Shown here in pieces: positions 11,628 through 24,401 of a stretch of 64,000 nucleotides of DNA. Numbering within the stretch: position 1 is the stretch's first letter; every line of letters starts with the position of its first letter. The notes below the pieces were generated by a model. That model was not told the DNA's origin. It did no database searches and saw only the letters and a program-made list of their open reading frames with translations. The stretch comes from Diprion similis (taxonomy: Eukaryota; Arthropoda; Insecta; Hymenoptera; Diprionidae): assembly GCF_021155765.1 (NCBI RefSeq), contig NC_060118.1, positions 13,838,146-13,902,145 on the forward strand, in the 5' to 3' direction. The position numbers were made by a program, and so were the translations under genes.

Positions 11628-14600
11628 GTTAGTCATGCATCTTCAATTCCAAAATACATTCTTTACACACAACTTTTTCGTTCTCGCGAATTATACTCGT
11701 ATCGCGTTGAAACTTTTTTTTGCACAAAAAACCGAAGAAACAAAAGCTTGATATTTATTTTTCAACTTAGCTGAGAATTTAAAACCGAAAATTCTGACTG
11801 ACGATCAACCGATTTTTCACGATCAATGTATCGTTAGGTTCAGGCATTACTCGAGGTTTCGAAACATGACGAAGAGATCGTAGATTAAACTTGTCGCAGA
11901 TTCTCAGGAGGTTCTTCATCCCAGGGCCTGATAAAGGTCCATCCATCCATCTATCAACCTCTGCGTTTAGATTCACTAATTATTAAAGGCATTCGTAAAA
12001 AGAACCGCTCATTTACCCCCGCTTATTATACCGATCGCTTCAAGAGTCGATTCAAAAGTTCAAAATCCGTCGCTGTAGACGGTCTCTGATAACGGACGGA
12101 CCGCTAAACAAAACGTTCGAAAACCGAGGGTGAGTTATCGGTGCGTATTTATCAATTATACCGGGTAAATGAACTTTTGCGAATGGATTTCGGTGCTTCG
12201 TAGATGGTTGGTGGAACGTGAATCGCTGTTGACTGGTTTGTCTTGTACTTGGAATTCGGAAACAAAGAGTCAGCGTCGTTTTACATACCACATTACCGAG
12301 ACCATCCCTCCAGCGCTAATTGACTCGCGTTACGTAGACACCTACGCACAAGCAGTCAACCGATTCATTTCAATTTCCGGGGATCGCAGATGCGGTTTCA
12401 ACATTCAAACACACACGTATTCATATATCAATGCGAGAATTTTTCCTTCGCGGATTTCCAATCGAGAGAGACGCTCTAATCGATGATCCGATAGCAGGTG
12501 GTCGAAAGTGTAGGGCGTAGACTTTTACGCTTATTTCGTACGATCACTGACTCGACCCGTGATCCGATCCTCTTCTCGAATTACGCGGAAACGATTGTAA
12601 TCGCGAAACTGCGGATCAATTTCGTCTTCAAATCGGATCGACGACCGGCAAGGGAGAACGCGGATCGTTCAAGTGGAGAGTGTCGATGTCTAGTCAGGCG
12701 CGACGGCCGACCCAAAGGCATCCCGTCACTCTCACTGAAATGATTCTTACACGACTTTCACTTTCCGCGCGCATTTGTACCCAGAGACATTTGTCGCTTA
12801 CGTACGCGCAGAAACCACATAAAGGAATTGAAATTTTTGAAAATCCAAATCTCACGATATAAAATTTCTTATCTCGTTTGAAAGTTTTTAGTTTCCCCAA
12901 GTTGGACTTGGAGTTTTTTTTTCTCTTCTCTGATTTGATTAGATCACGGAATCATGAAAGTAATGCGATTTTGAAATCTATTTTTGATCGAGGCTTATGA
13001 TATATATTCTGTGCTGGAAAAACTAAAGACTTGCGAAAAAGACAGTAAATATTAAGCTCTCATTATCGTTTGGTGTTCAAAAATCATATTTTAAATAATA
13101 GAATCAGCGTGAATATGTTAAAACTTTTAAGCACGGTGTTTTCGGAATTGATTTTGGGATTTTTTATAAATTTCACTAGTAGCTAAAGAAAATCCGAAAA
13201 AATTCCCTACACCCTCTTGGGTTGGTTAAAACATCACACTAAAAAATGATCGAAATTGAGAGGGGTGAGGTACATGGGCTGCTAATTTGACATGGAATAC
13301 CCCATATATTTTTTTTTTTTATTACTAGTTTTTAAACTTTTTTCTCAACTTCGTTACTATTGTCATACCGTAGAGCTTCCTTCTACAAAAACATTAACTC
13401 GTAAGTTTAGGTTTCACGTAGAGCCGAGAAAAAAAAAAAAAATAAAAAACGTCGTATAAGAACCTGATTCAACTTTAACTTTATAATTTTTTTCCGTGGA
13501 AAGTATAATGCGACATATTCTACGGAATACTACAAGGCTCGTCGAAAAAAGTTCCTTATGCATAAACATGCTGAAAATATTATTCTGATTAGCGTAAAAA
13601 TACGCCGTTCGCGTGTTCTTTAACGCATTATTTTTCTCTCTATAAAAATAGGAGTTACAGAGCTGCGAAAAATCAAATAAACAGGAAAGGTAATTGGATA
13701 GCCTTATATATCGGTGTTTTGGAAAAAAACATGCTACTGCTTTGTGAAATTTAATTCCTGATTGGATTAAAGGCTAAAACTTTTTCGTGTTGGTCAGAAC
13801 CGTGCGGCTGAAATTGCGAACTTGAGCAGAGTAGAACTGACCAAGTATTTTTGCCAAAGAATTTGGGAAACTTTGCTCGAAGGAGATTCGCAATGTTGGC
13901 AAGTAATTCACGAATGACCAGCAAGCCGTCTCGCGTATTTATCGGCTTCAAACCTCGGCTCATTCTCTCGCTTTACGCCGCGATGTCGGGGAGAAGTTCA
14001 AACTTGAGAAATTTCAGTGAAAATATTTTTCCCCCTCGTTTCATCTTACACACAGATAATGTAGTGCCAAAGCACATCGTATACAAGATGCATATATTCA
14101 ACGGCGAAGGAAGAAAGATTCGGTCTTTGCTGAAACAAGGCACCTATACTGAAAATTTGATGATCAGTGTCTTCGTTTCTTCGCCTCGTCGCTTCTTCGT
14201 GAACTTGTCGAAATATTTATGGCCCAGCTGTTATTCGAAAAGGGTACGAAAAGCAGAATGTATGCATGCTGATTCGGACGCGTGTATCATATCGTACATA
14301 CATCGAAAAACGTAAGCTTTGACGAACGGTTTGACAGATCGTCGAAGGGATGAAAATCTCGTTGAACAAGCGCAACGACTCGCAAGTTGGAGCTGATTTG
14401 ACCTTTGATGGGCCAAGCCATTCGGAATTCGCAACGCCGGGAATGAGAAAGGAAATCGACTCGTATCACGTAAAGACTAGAATCGCTAAGGGGAAGATCG
14501 TCGCTCGATTCCCACGCGAAATTGGGAAGACACGTAACAACTCGACGGGGACGAGGAGGACGAAGAATGTCAGGAGTCTAATTGAGCCGGGTGAAGGGCT

Positions 14601-17600
14601 CTCCTTGCAATAATTCGGAGCTATTTGAGCTGCGTCAAAAGAAACGGGGCAAAGAGATGATCAACGTAAGAATTCGCGTTTAACCCGAGCCTAATTCACC
14701 GGCCTTCCGGCCACAGACACGCTACTCGTCGGCTAACGCAGGGCGGGAAATAATTAAAGGCAAAGGTTGAGCGGCGCATAAGGCGAGAGGGATCCTCCCC
14801 GAGTCCGGTTATCTCGACGCCCTGACGCTAATCAAAACGACACACTCGACGAAAAAATATGGAACGACGCGCCAGCTCGTTTCCAGTGAGCAAAGGTATA
14901 CTCTTCGCTACAATATACATGCCGGTATAACGGACGTTAATTAACTTTATTTACCCCATGGCCGTCCTATTGACCCAAGGATCAGTCGTCGGATCCTCGT
15001 CTTACGTCGTGTCGCGTTATTACATGGAAAGAAATTTGTCGATGGGATGAAATTGCGATTCAACCCTGATCGGACGCCGAAGTATCGTTCAGTCGGGTGC
15101 TAATCAACCATAAGGGGAGAAATTTTCATCCAGAAAAATGAATATATTTTCGCGGGTCGTTTAGAATTTCGCATTTCGAATCCGCGCCCTCGTTATCGGG
15201 AAATTGCTGGCTTATACGGAGTGAAATCGGGAGCACGAACGAAGCCAACCGAAAACGCGAAGGGCAGCTGCCGCGATATTTTTGTTACCTGTGACTGAAA
15301 TTCCAGGCTTAAAAGAAACACCAAAACTTTACCAGTATATTGGAAATTCCCTGACTTATCCTGATCCGCGAACGACAATTCAAGCCTTTCAAATTTCCAA
15401 GAAACGCGCAACCTCGCGAGTTCTTCTCTTCCGGGCTTTACGCTTCTTCTTGCAATTCGGTCTCTGTCTTTAAACTCGTCCCTTCTTGGCAGCGCCCCGG
15501 CTTTTGGACAGCCGAGAGCTAGTCGGGACACGAAGAAAGTAATCCTAGAGAGCCAGGACTCGGTTTCGCTTTATTAGATCCTAGACAGGTTCTCGGCTAG
15601 CTGGTCGTGCAGCAGTGCGGTGCAGTAACTTGAGCGAGAAAGAAGAATCAGAGAGTGGAATTTATTTGATTTCGCGTCAGGGTGGACGTCGAGCAATGTG
15701 CTTCAAGAATTTTCCCTTTCCGGTAGCTTGTAAAGTCCGCTTATGTAATCCGTGAGCTTGAACACGAAGCGAGCCGGCTGTAAGATCGTATATCTATTCT
15801 TCTCTCGGTTGTTACAGGTTTTGCAAACTCAGACGATAAGAAATACGCGAATTAATATTTAAATATTTGTATAATCCATCGACTTTTTCTAAGGATTGTT
15901 CACATCTTGACCCTAAATATTCATCTATTTTTATAGTAGTCTGTAAATTGCTAATCCTAAAAACAGGTAACTTGTTTACCTCCGTTAGAGTTTACCAATA
16001 TTTATAAACTTGTGTAAACTTTTAAAATTCACTAAATAAATGAATGAATAAATAATCTTTTGATTAGAAAACGTGGTACACTCGACGGAAAGACTGCAGG
16101 ACATAAGCTCGAAGTTCTTCACTTTCGGAGGAACACTACCAAGACTGGGATCAACGCTCGTATCTCGCAATAAAGTTGATAAAATCTCGTGGACGGTAGT
16201 TCGTTTGAAATTAAAAAGTACCCTCACAAAGATTTCCCAGCGTGCGTAATCGGGTAATAATTAAAATCTCGCAATAACGGGGGGTGGAAGGGGGAGGTAG
16301 AAAGTCTTTGTGGACATCTAGTGGAAAACGCGTCACTGTTTTACCGATTCTCGACAACGTCAGCGTCTCGTCGAGCTCGAAAGTTCTCGGACACGGGTAC
16401 CTACATTAATTACATATTTATTAAACGGGGAAATCTGGATCGACGCGAGTCGCAGCGGCTGCAGCAAGTCGGCTTGCGGAGGGATGCGCAGATATTTCTG
16501 CTCCCCTTAGGAGCTTAACGACGCAATTTCTGAAGCTTAATTGTTCCACGTTCACCGACGATCACAACCGATGTCTTCTTCAAGATGAGAAAGCGCGGAA
16601 CGACGCCGACGGCCACCGGATTTCCCTCGACGGTAAACCCGCTCTTATCAGCTCGGATGCCGGTTTTCTATCCCGGCGGCTGCGTAGAAACGACGGAAGG
16701 TGAATTCACTTTGTTCCGCAAGGCAGCCGTGAAATTTACCTCAAATTTCTGCCATCTCTGTTGCTTCGTCGCCCGGAAATCCGGTTCTTCGCGTTTCCTT
16801 TACCGCGAACGTCCCGGAAAATCCTCGATACATCACGAACCGTTATTAATCCTACCTGTTGATACATCATCGTTATACAAATCGCAGAGCCGTTCGTCAA
16901 AGTTGCAAAAGTATTCACGTGTGTCCAGTTTGTCGATAAATTGTTCGTTCGTAACAGAAATTTTTCACTCAATATTCAGTCACGGGTCGTGCGTAAATGC
17001 GTAAAAGGAGTGTCTTGACCTTGCGATTAGTTCCTCTCAAGGTAATTACCGAAGCGACTTTGTCCTTTGAGTAAGGCAATTAGTCAAATTTTCATCGTGA
17101 TTATGAGGGGCTCCGGTTTTCGTGGGAAGGAATATATTCCCCAAGACACGGGAAATTTCTACGACGAAGAAGCGCCGTTGCAAAGAGGCTTTACCGACGG
17201 GCTTTAATTTTTGAGACACTCGAAAACTTTCCCGGATAATTTCAAACTAAATAATTTATAATTATAATAATTTTACACAATATGCGTGTACCGAGTTTGC
17301 CCAGGATTAGGGAGATATCGAACGGAGAGAACTGTTTTACGACATTTCGCACGTTCCCGTGTCTCTTAGATTTTCTTTTCAAACACCATTCAGTCACGCG
17401 ATAGTTTCTAAAACAAGGAAAACGCGATAGTGGGTGCAAATTGAGACCAGGAAGAAAACGGAAATTGCCACTTTCATATTCAGGCGGTGTTGCCTATAGT
17501 GTAATAACCTTCGTCTTCGCCTTCTCTCCTTCTATCTTCGATAAATTCCACCATCCGCATCCACATACGCGCACCAGATTTTTCCAGTGGTATAGACACG

Positions 17601-20330
17601 ATTTTTCGCTTCCAACGCTTACTTAGGAATTTCGATCAAGGTACGTTTCATCGTTTCGTCGAAGCGATCAACTTTTAACAAAAATATCGCCCTCGGGATA
17701 TCCGGCGACATGTGTCTTCGGATATACGATCACGCAGGGTGGAATATTTTTACACCAGTTCCGCAGTCCCGGCGTGAAATATCGCCGGTCGAATAAACTT
17801 CTATATAACAGTTCTCTTCGTCATTATGATTATTGTTATTTGAATTTTACCGGGTAGAAATGCCTACAGATAAAAGGACTCGCACGCGGTGATTCCCACA
17901 GTTTCGCAACGCTGTATTCTACGCTCAGTTGAATATCGGGGATAGGTAGATATGTAGAAATATCGAATAGCTTTTCATCTCTGAGGGGAGAAAAACAAAG
18001 GTAAATGTTATCGTATTCCTGTTTCTGCACGGCCAGGGAACAAGATATTCTCGATATATCGCGCCCAACGTCATCCCCGCATCGATCGCATATTCACGTT
18101 ATACGAATTTGCAACTTTCTCTCCCCCTCCCCCCCTCATATCCATTTCGACCCTATTTTCCATACTTTTTTTTCACGCGCACACACACATTCCGATAAAT
18201 TTACTTTTGTATATTCCTATATTCTCCTTATTTGACTTGAAATCCGTCGTCTAAATCATTCTCCATAAACTTCGTTCCGAGTTTCGATGCAGCATTCGGT
18301 TAGAGGAAAGCATATTTTTCACTCTATACTCTTTGCACGCTACGAAATCTCCCGTAAATTTTCCTCGCGTTTGAACAACGCTCAACGACGCAATTAATGA
18401 TCAAAGTACAAGTAGTCCTCAATTAAGAGGCAAGTGGGTGAAGGGTAAGCCGGAAAGGAGAGAAATAATTTAAGCCTGGAAGAAGGGGCGGACTGTAGAG
18501 GCCAATTAGGAAATTCCGTCACATAAATCGGAAAATCACGTTTTTCCGGCACCCCGAGGAAAATTCACGCAGGGAGGGGATTCCGCGTTTCTGCCCGCAA
18601 CTGAGCAACAGGTTGGTTTATTCGAGCCGAGGATTAGGTCCGCGATTCTCACCGTCACCGAGGAGTTGAATGATTAGGGGTCTGCAGCTGGAATCGCTCG
18701 AAAATAAAGCCCTTTAATCTGGAGTGGATATCTACCTCTAATTCCGGTAATTTTGCCCGCAAGATAGCTATTCGTACAAATATTTGAACATATTGGTTTT
18801 TTTTTTTTTTCCAAGCCTGCGGAGATACGGATCGTAGTCACGCATGCGTCTGTATTATAGACTTATATGTGCAAATACAGGCTTTTATCCACGACACGCC
18901 GACGAATTTCGTTCGACGAGACGCGCGCCGCGACGTCCGTCGCATAAAAACGGACTCGCGGAGGTAATTAAATTCCTGACATCGCCTGAGATAGTCGAGC
19001 CATGAGCTTAAAGAAGATTAGACTTTTGTGTACAAGTCTGCATTTCCGAGGATGTGTTGCCTGCAGAGACGCGAAAATCCCTGCGTTGACTCCGCGATGC
19101 CGATCCGAGCGATTGAGCACGCCTAGTTTTATTACGCTCTTCGAATTCCACTTTCTCACGCGTACTACGCTCGCGTCTTATTATCACATATCTCATAGCC
19201 ATTATAGCGGGTGTAGAGAGCTGCGAAGCTCTGAAATATTTCCGAGAAATCGTAGGTACCTGCATTACCTACTCGGTTACATTCGCGTCGCACAGACACT
19301 TATTCACATAGATCGAGGTAAGCCGTACCTGAGCAATATTCTTTATTAAATTGAAAAATGATAACCAATGGAGGAAATCTTACGACGGCAATATCTACGA
19401 CTACCCTGACTCTGTTGTCATCTGAAGTGGGGCGTTGATACTTATCGATACACTTCCAACGTAGCTTCTTCCCGATGTGACCACCTTGCCTTGCGGATCG
19501 ACGAAACTTCATCTCGAGACAAAGCAGCGTTTGAATATCCTAGACTCGAAAGTGTTTCAAGTATAAAGTAAAGGAAAGAAGAAGCGGAATAGCGTTCGCA
19601 GCAATTTCCGTTCCCGGGTGAAAAGTTGCTTTAAACGGATATTGCATACGGCGTTTACGAGGCACAATTAAGGCAGACTTCTTCTTATCTTTTCAATTAC
19701 TTGTAGATGTCATTCGTTTCGTTGACTCTGGTCGAAAGCCTTGCCTTGCGAGAAAGTAGGCTGTTATATTAGTACGGCTGATTTACCGAATGTCGCGAGA
19801 TGACGACCACCTGTTGACGTCGCCCCGTCGAGTAATAAAGTTATAAACGATCCGCGACGAGAGTTTAGCGACAACAAGGGCGACGGTTCTATGAGACGAA
19901 AAGCAGGCGCGATCAATCTTCAGCCCCTCTTGCGGATGTGTCCGAGAAACTATAGAGGCTTGTAAATTGTAGCGTGGATTCAATTACACGTGGCATTCGA
20001 ATCCCAAGAGTTGGGATGGAATTCCAAATTTGAAAGGTTTCCGAAGCTCCAAATTTCGAATTTGTTCACACTGAAACTCAAAGTAAAGAAATCAAAGCTT
20101 CGTATTGTCCGAAATCCGACGTTCAAACCACCGAAATTGCAAATTCGGAATTTCGGAACTTCAACCCCGGAACCGTTTACAACTAACGGATATCCTGATC
20201 CTTTCTCCTTCGAATATTACAATCTCGAAAAAGAACAAAAAAATCCAAACACCCACCCAACCTTTCTTCTTTCGATATTAACCGAATGTCCGTCTAATCC
20301 ATGAATTGTTCTCAACCGTTTGTCCCACAG
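11628..20330 (+). other. Intron-like noncoding stretch before myosuppressin
   Basis: No supportable exon is seen. Frames of 139-154 codons at 13851-14315 and 16585-17004 have no domain, no splice-linked partner and no family resemblance. The final 330 bases hold a terminal-inverted-repeat element (about 20001-20182). The stretch is presumed to be the first intron of the myosuppressin gene, which is inferred rather than shown. Confidence 0.35.
20001..20182. repeat. Small TIR element, family copy 1
   Basis: One end reads GGGATGGAATTCCAAATTTGAAA. The other, read in reverse complement, gives a GGGGTTGAAGTTCCGAAATT-type end, so the two are imperfect terminal inverted repeats. Inside lies the core AAAGTAAAGAAATCAAA, which recurs at about 56012, 59790 and, inverted, 60160. 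The element is non-coding and lies about 150 bases upstream of the myosuppressin coding exon. Confidence 0.5.
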
Positions 20331-20331
20331 G

Positions 20332-20725
20332 ATGAGGTGCAACAAAGGAATACTCGCCCTGGTCTGCCTGACTTCGGTCGTCCTGATGTCCGGAGAGGCT
20401 GCCGCCCTTCCCCCGGCGCAGTGTAGTCCCGGTTTTCTCGACGAAGTCCCACCGAGGATTCGCAAGGTCTGCGCGGCCCTCTCGACCATCTACGAGCTGG
20501 GCTCCGCCATGGAAACCTACCTCGACGAGAAGAGTGAGCGAACGATTTGCCGTGACGTGATAATCATCGGTACGCGGATAATCGAGAGTCCTTTTTAAAA
20601 ATGCGAATCCTTTTTCAGCTTACAACTCCGGCCCGGTCATCCACGGAAACGTCCCCCTGCCTGACAGCGGAGTGAAACGTCAGGACGTCGACCACGTCTT
20701 CCTGCGTTTCGGAAGGCGACGCTAG
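20332..20725 (+). CDS. Ms: Myosuppressin neuropeptide precursor
   Basis: Secreted precursor of the FMRFamide-related peptide myosuppressin, which inhibits visceral and heart muscle contraction through a GPCR. The coding exons are 20332-20533 and 20619-20725 (102 residues), with an 85-base GT-AG intron splitting a Thr codon. Residues 1-25 form a signal peptide with a hydrophobic [12 protein letters not shown] core. The precursor ends in KR (87-88), then [10 protein letters not shown] (89-98), G99 as amide donor, and RRR (100-102). Prohormone convertase cleavage, N-terminal Gln cyclisation and amidation would give the insect decapeptide [16 protein letters not shown]. There is a single peptide copy at the extreme C-terminus, as usual for this family. 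The acceptor TTTGTCCCACAG ends at 20330, one base before the ATG, so the 5' leader lies in an upstream exon. AATAAA signals follow near 21269, 21422 and 21494. Confidence 0.96.
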
Positions 20726-22676
20726 GCGTCGGGAAGCCGCTGACCGCGCTTATTCGTAAGACGGAAGACGACGCCCGCAGCAAATCTCCCGACCCTCTAT
20801 TTCCGGCAGAAAATTTTTCAAACAAATTTCAACAATTCACAATTATTGTTCACATCGTAATTTCTTGGTCACGACGCGTTTCAATGGTCGATAATGATAC
20901 TTACTTTGTTGTTAACTTTTAAGTCCAATAACACCGCCATCGTTAGCCGATCGTTCAACGAATGTGTTTAAGAGAGAAATAACGTCAATTATCGAAGTCT
21001 AAGGCTGATGGTTGAAGCAACGCGATGTAAGAGCAAATTCGTTGACGAATCTTTAATCATGACCCAGAATGATGATTTCATTTCTATTTATATCTGGAAC
21101 ATCACGCTGTAGGTATCCGTTATTTACGGCAGAACGAAATATAGAATAATTGTTTAATTGGTGCACAGCGAGAGCTGACGTACCTCGTTATTTCCGTTTA
21201 CTCTTGAAGATTCGCGTCGTGACGATATCCTAGTCAGTATTTACATTTAATTACGCTCGCTAAACGAGCTAATAAATCTGTCAAATACCTACGTAAAAAC
21301 ATCGTATCGTATTCGAAAGTTCGTATTGTTATTTGCACCAACCACCTCGACACACGTACGTTACCTATTTTACATATACAATTAACAAATCAACCGCAGT
21401 ATTATTATACATTATTATACAAATAAATATATTATATATACATACATATATATATTGTATATATATATATGTATTAAAGCTATTTGACGTTTAAATAAAA
21501 ACCAGAATCAATCTAATCTGCAGATATGTTTAAACCATTTTATCTTCTCAAGTTGCTCATACTCGTCGTATTACTTTGTTGTCTGCGTAAGAAATCTTTC
21601 TTCGATCTTCGACTCACCGACCAGCGTTTAGTTGCATGCTCTATGCGATATTTCAGACAACGGTTGGAGTTGGAGCAAAGTCTTTTCCACATTCACCAAC
21701 GGAAATGGAAAAGTTGTGGGTCTATCGTGTTACCAAAGCGTTACCAAAGCGCAGAATGGAGTCACGTCGATTCCCTCGACATGCCACGCGGGAAGATATT
21801 CAAAAAACGTATCGTTGTATCTGTACGTTCTAAGCGTCTGTCAATCCAAATCAAACTCAAGCAAGTGTCATTAGTACAATCAAAGCGGACGGATAACAAC
21901 TTATCTCTGCATTCACGTAACGCGAAGAAAGATCGAAACGATGGATTGGAAAGTTGATCAATGAAAAAAGATTAGAGATTATTGGTAAGAACGACGAGTC
22001 GAAAAGGCAAAAAAAAAAACGAATCACACGATCTGCAGTGCAACGAATCGCTTGCTACGCATTGCCTGACACGGATGCCGTTCATAAATCGAGAATCGAA
22101 TCAGGCATTGACTCGATTCTTTGGATCGTCGTCTCTAAGCTTTGTCTTGTTACGATCTGGCGTTGATAACCGATCGAATTTAAAAATCGGATAACGTTGA
22201 GTAAGCGTTCTATTGGGACTTGCAAAAATATGGGTGTGATTGTAAACCGTGATTCGTGAGTGGCGAAAATCGAGCGTGCCCCTCGACGTTTCACATCGTC
22301 GTCGCTTCAGCGATTTGATCTACCAGGTATTAGTATCGATGATCGACCACCATCCTGTACACGTGATCGGACACATCTGAGATCACACGTGAGAATCACG
22401 CTCCCGTTTATTTATACAAGATAATCAAGCATGTGGTACAGCACGTGTGCTCAGACTCGCGGCACGACATCGATACAGTATTTTCCCGTATCCGAACGTG
22501 GCCCCTTCGATTTCCCGGAAGGCAGATAAAGAGTCGAACTGATGAATAGCTGAATTCTCTCGCAGAATAATGATAATGATAAGCAGACCGCAGCGGCTTT
22601 CAGAAGTTTCCCGACGTTGATTTTCGAGGAGAACGGAGAAAATTAGAATTTCATATAACTCAGGATTACATGTACG

Positions 22677-22711
<35 letters not shown>

Positions 22712-24060
22712 TATCCAGCAGCTGTTATTCCGACACAATTTTTTGCTCCTCGAGAAAATTCCAGAGAGATAACAATGTGTAATTGGACTACGAGGATGAA
22801 TTATTAATTGGATTAAATTGCGTTGAAACGAACGCATCGAGCAGGTACAGCAGTTCATGGATGTTAATTTTTCACTCCCATATACATACATCCGAGAGCC
22901 ATGTTTGTACGGATCAACGACGATGGGAGGGTAAGGTTGGAATGCATGAAACTCAAGCAAGCGGTCCGTCCATTAAATGTACCGTATTCAGTTTGTTAAG
23001 GCAGATTCACAGAACACCGCGAAGTCTGATATTTTTTATTTCTTCTTTCGATATTTATTCAAGAAGAGATTTTTTCCCCCAGAATCGAGGGGTGGGAAGG
23101 AACCCTTTGTCATTCCCTTTGGCGCGCAAGAGTTGTGATCGAGTTCCAAAGTACCACGTCTACGTCGCGTCGGTATCGTGAGCCGCTTAATAACTTAGGA
23201 ACGTCAAAGGATCGTAGCCACACGTCTCTTGCATACCGCGATGAGCGGATGAAGAAGAATAATTACAACGAAACCAAAGAAAACTTGATCGTATCGAGTT
23301 ATTTATCCCTGTCGACGAAGTTTCGCTTTTGCGGATTATAAATCCAAAAAAAATTTTGAAAAGCCGAGAGAACGAGAATTGGCTTCTACCAACGTCAGAG
23401 GACGAACCCTTTCTATCCATCGAGGGAGAGATCGGCGACGTTGCAGCTCGTCCGATCGGTGGGTCCGACTTGGAATGAAAGTCGGAATAATTGAGTAAGC
23501 TACCCGGACTGCAGAGGGAGCGCGGCTAGGCTCGAATTAAGGGTGAAGGCAATAAAAAACGTCTTCCGTATCGGAGGCTAGAGTGAATTAGGAGGGTGGT
23601 GTGTCGGCGGTGTACGCGAGGGGTGATCGGCGACGTGCGACGTCCCGACGTCCCGACGGCGACGTTGACGTGGGTGTGGAAAACGCTGCGCTCCACTCGG
23701 TGGGACCCGGGAACGACGAAACGAATGACAATGAGACGCTGCGCGAGTTGGTGTCCCGATTGGCATGCAGGAACGCACGCACCGGAGGAGAACAAATATT
23801 CTGGCAGTAATTGCCACGAGGGTACCGAGGCATTAATCTTACCTCCTGGTTCAGCGCGTTCGCGCCGCCAAAGCCTCCTCATTCAATGCACATGGCGAAG
23901 AAGCCGAATAATAATTATACGCTGACTTCGTTTCACTTTCGGATTATCCGGTGCAGCACGATCGAGATTAATTTCCACGATGTGGAGGGCACACCACTAT
24001 TCGCAAGCCATCGCCGATTATGCCTCGAAGGGTTTTCTAAACAGGTATCGAATAGACGTT
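20726..24060. other. Myosuppressin 3' region and intergenic DNA
   Basis: This starts with the 3' untranslated region, which probably ends at one of the AATAAA signals between 21269 and 21499, beside a TA-dinucleotide-rich patch at 21420-21475. Then come a stretch open in three + strand frames (21526-21957), a CA microsatellite (22679-22707), and a GC-rich patch open in several frames (23526-23925). None has a recognisable domain. I see no supportable gene here. Confidence 0.45.
22679..22707. repeat. (CA)n microsatellite
   Basis: An uninterrupted run of about 14 CA dinucleotides. It is a probable length-polymorphic marker with no coding role. Confidence 0.9.
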
Positions 24061-24083
24061 GAGATGAAACAAGTCGTAGATAC

Positions 24084-24090
24084 TATATAA
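24084..24090 (+). promoter_or_regulatory. TATA box, candidate for the nuclease gene
   Basis: TATATAA lies at 24084-24090, about 310 bases before the chosen start codon. A second TATAAG-like word lies near 24207. Either could set the transcription start. If the first is used, the in-frame ATG at 24198 would come earlier than the signal-peptide start at 24402. Confidence 0.3.
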
Positions 24091-24401
24091 GGGCATGTTA
24101 TCCATTTTTTACAATAGTGTAGGACAAGACAAGTAGATTCGAAAAATTTCCCCTCCCTTAAGCAGGTCAAAAAGGGAAAAACTGATTAGACGTGGATATG
24201 TATTGGCTATGTATAAGTTTTTGCGATAATGCATTTCACGTGCAAAGAACGAAGTGTCACTCCGAAATATCGGAGCTGTCAACCAGGTGCGGTACCACCT
24301 CCCTAATCGTCTTTAAAGCGATAAGGAACGCGGCGATATTCGCAAGAGAAATAAATTGGCCGATTCCGCTTGCGGAGCGGTCAGTTCCGGACAAACGCAT
24401 T

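Noticed and set aside
13851-14315. 154-codon + strand frame
   Set aside because: No domain, no signal peptide, no splice partner and no family resemblance. The length is possible by chance in this composition.
16585-17004. 139-codon + strand frame
   Set aside because: No recognisable domain, and the opposite strand is also open over part of it, which points to composition rather than coding.
24198-24401. In-frame upstream ATG for the nuclease
   Set aside because: It would bury the signal peptide about 68 residues inside the protein. Secreted family members start just before the signal peptide.
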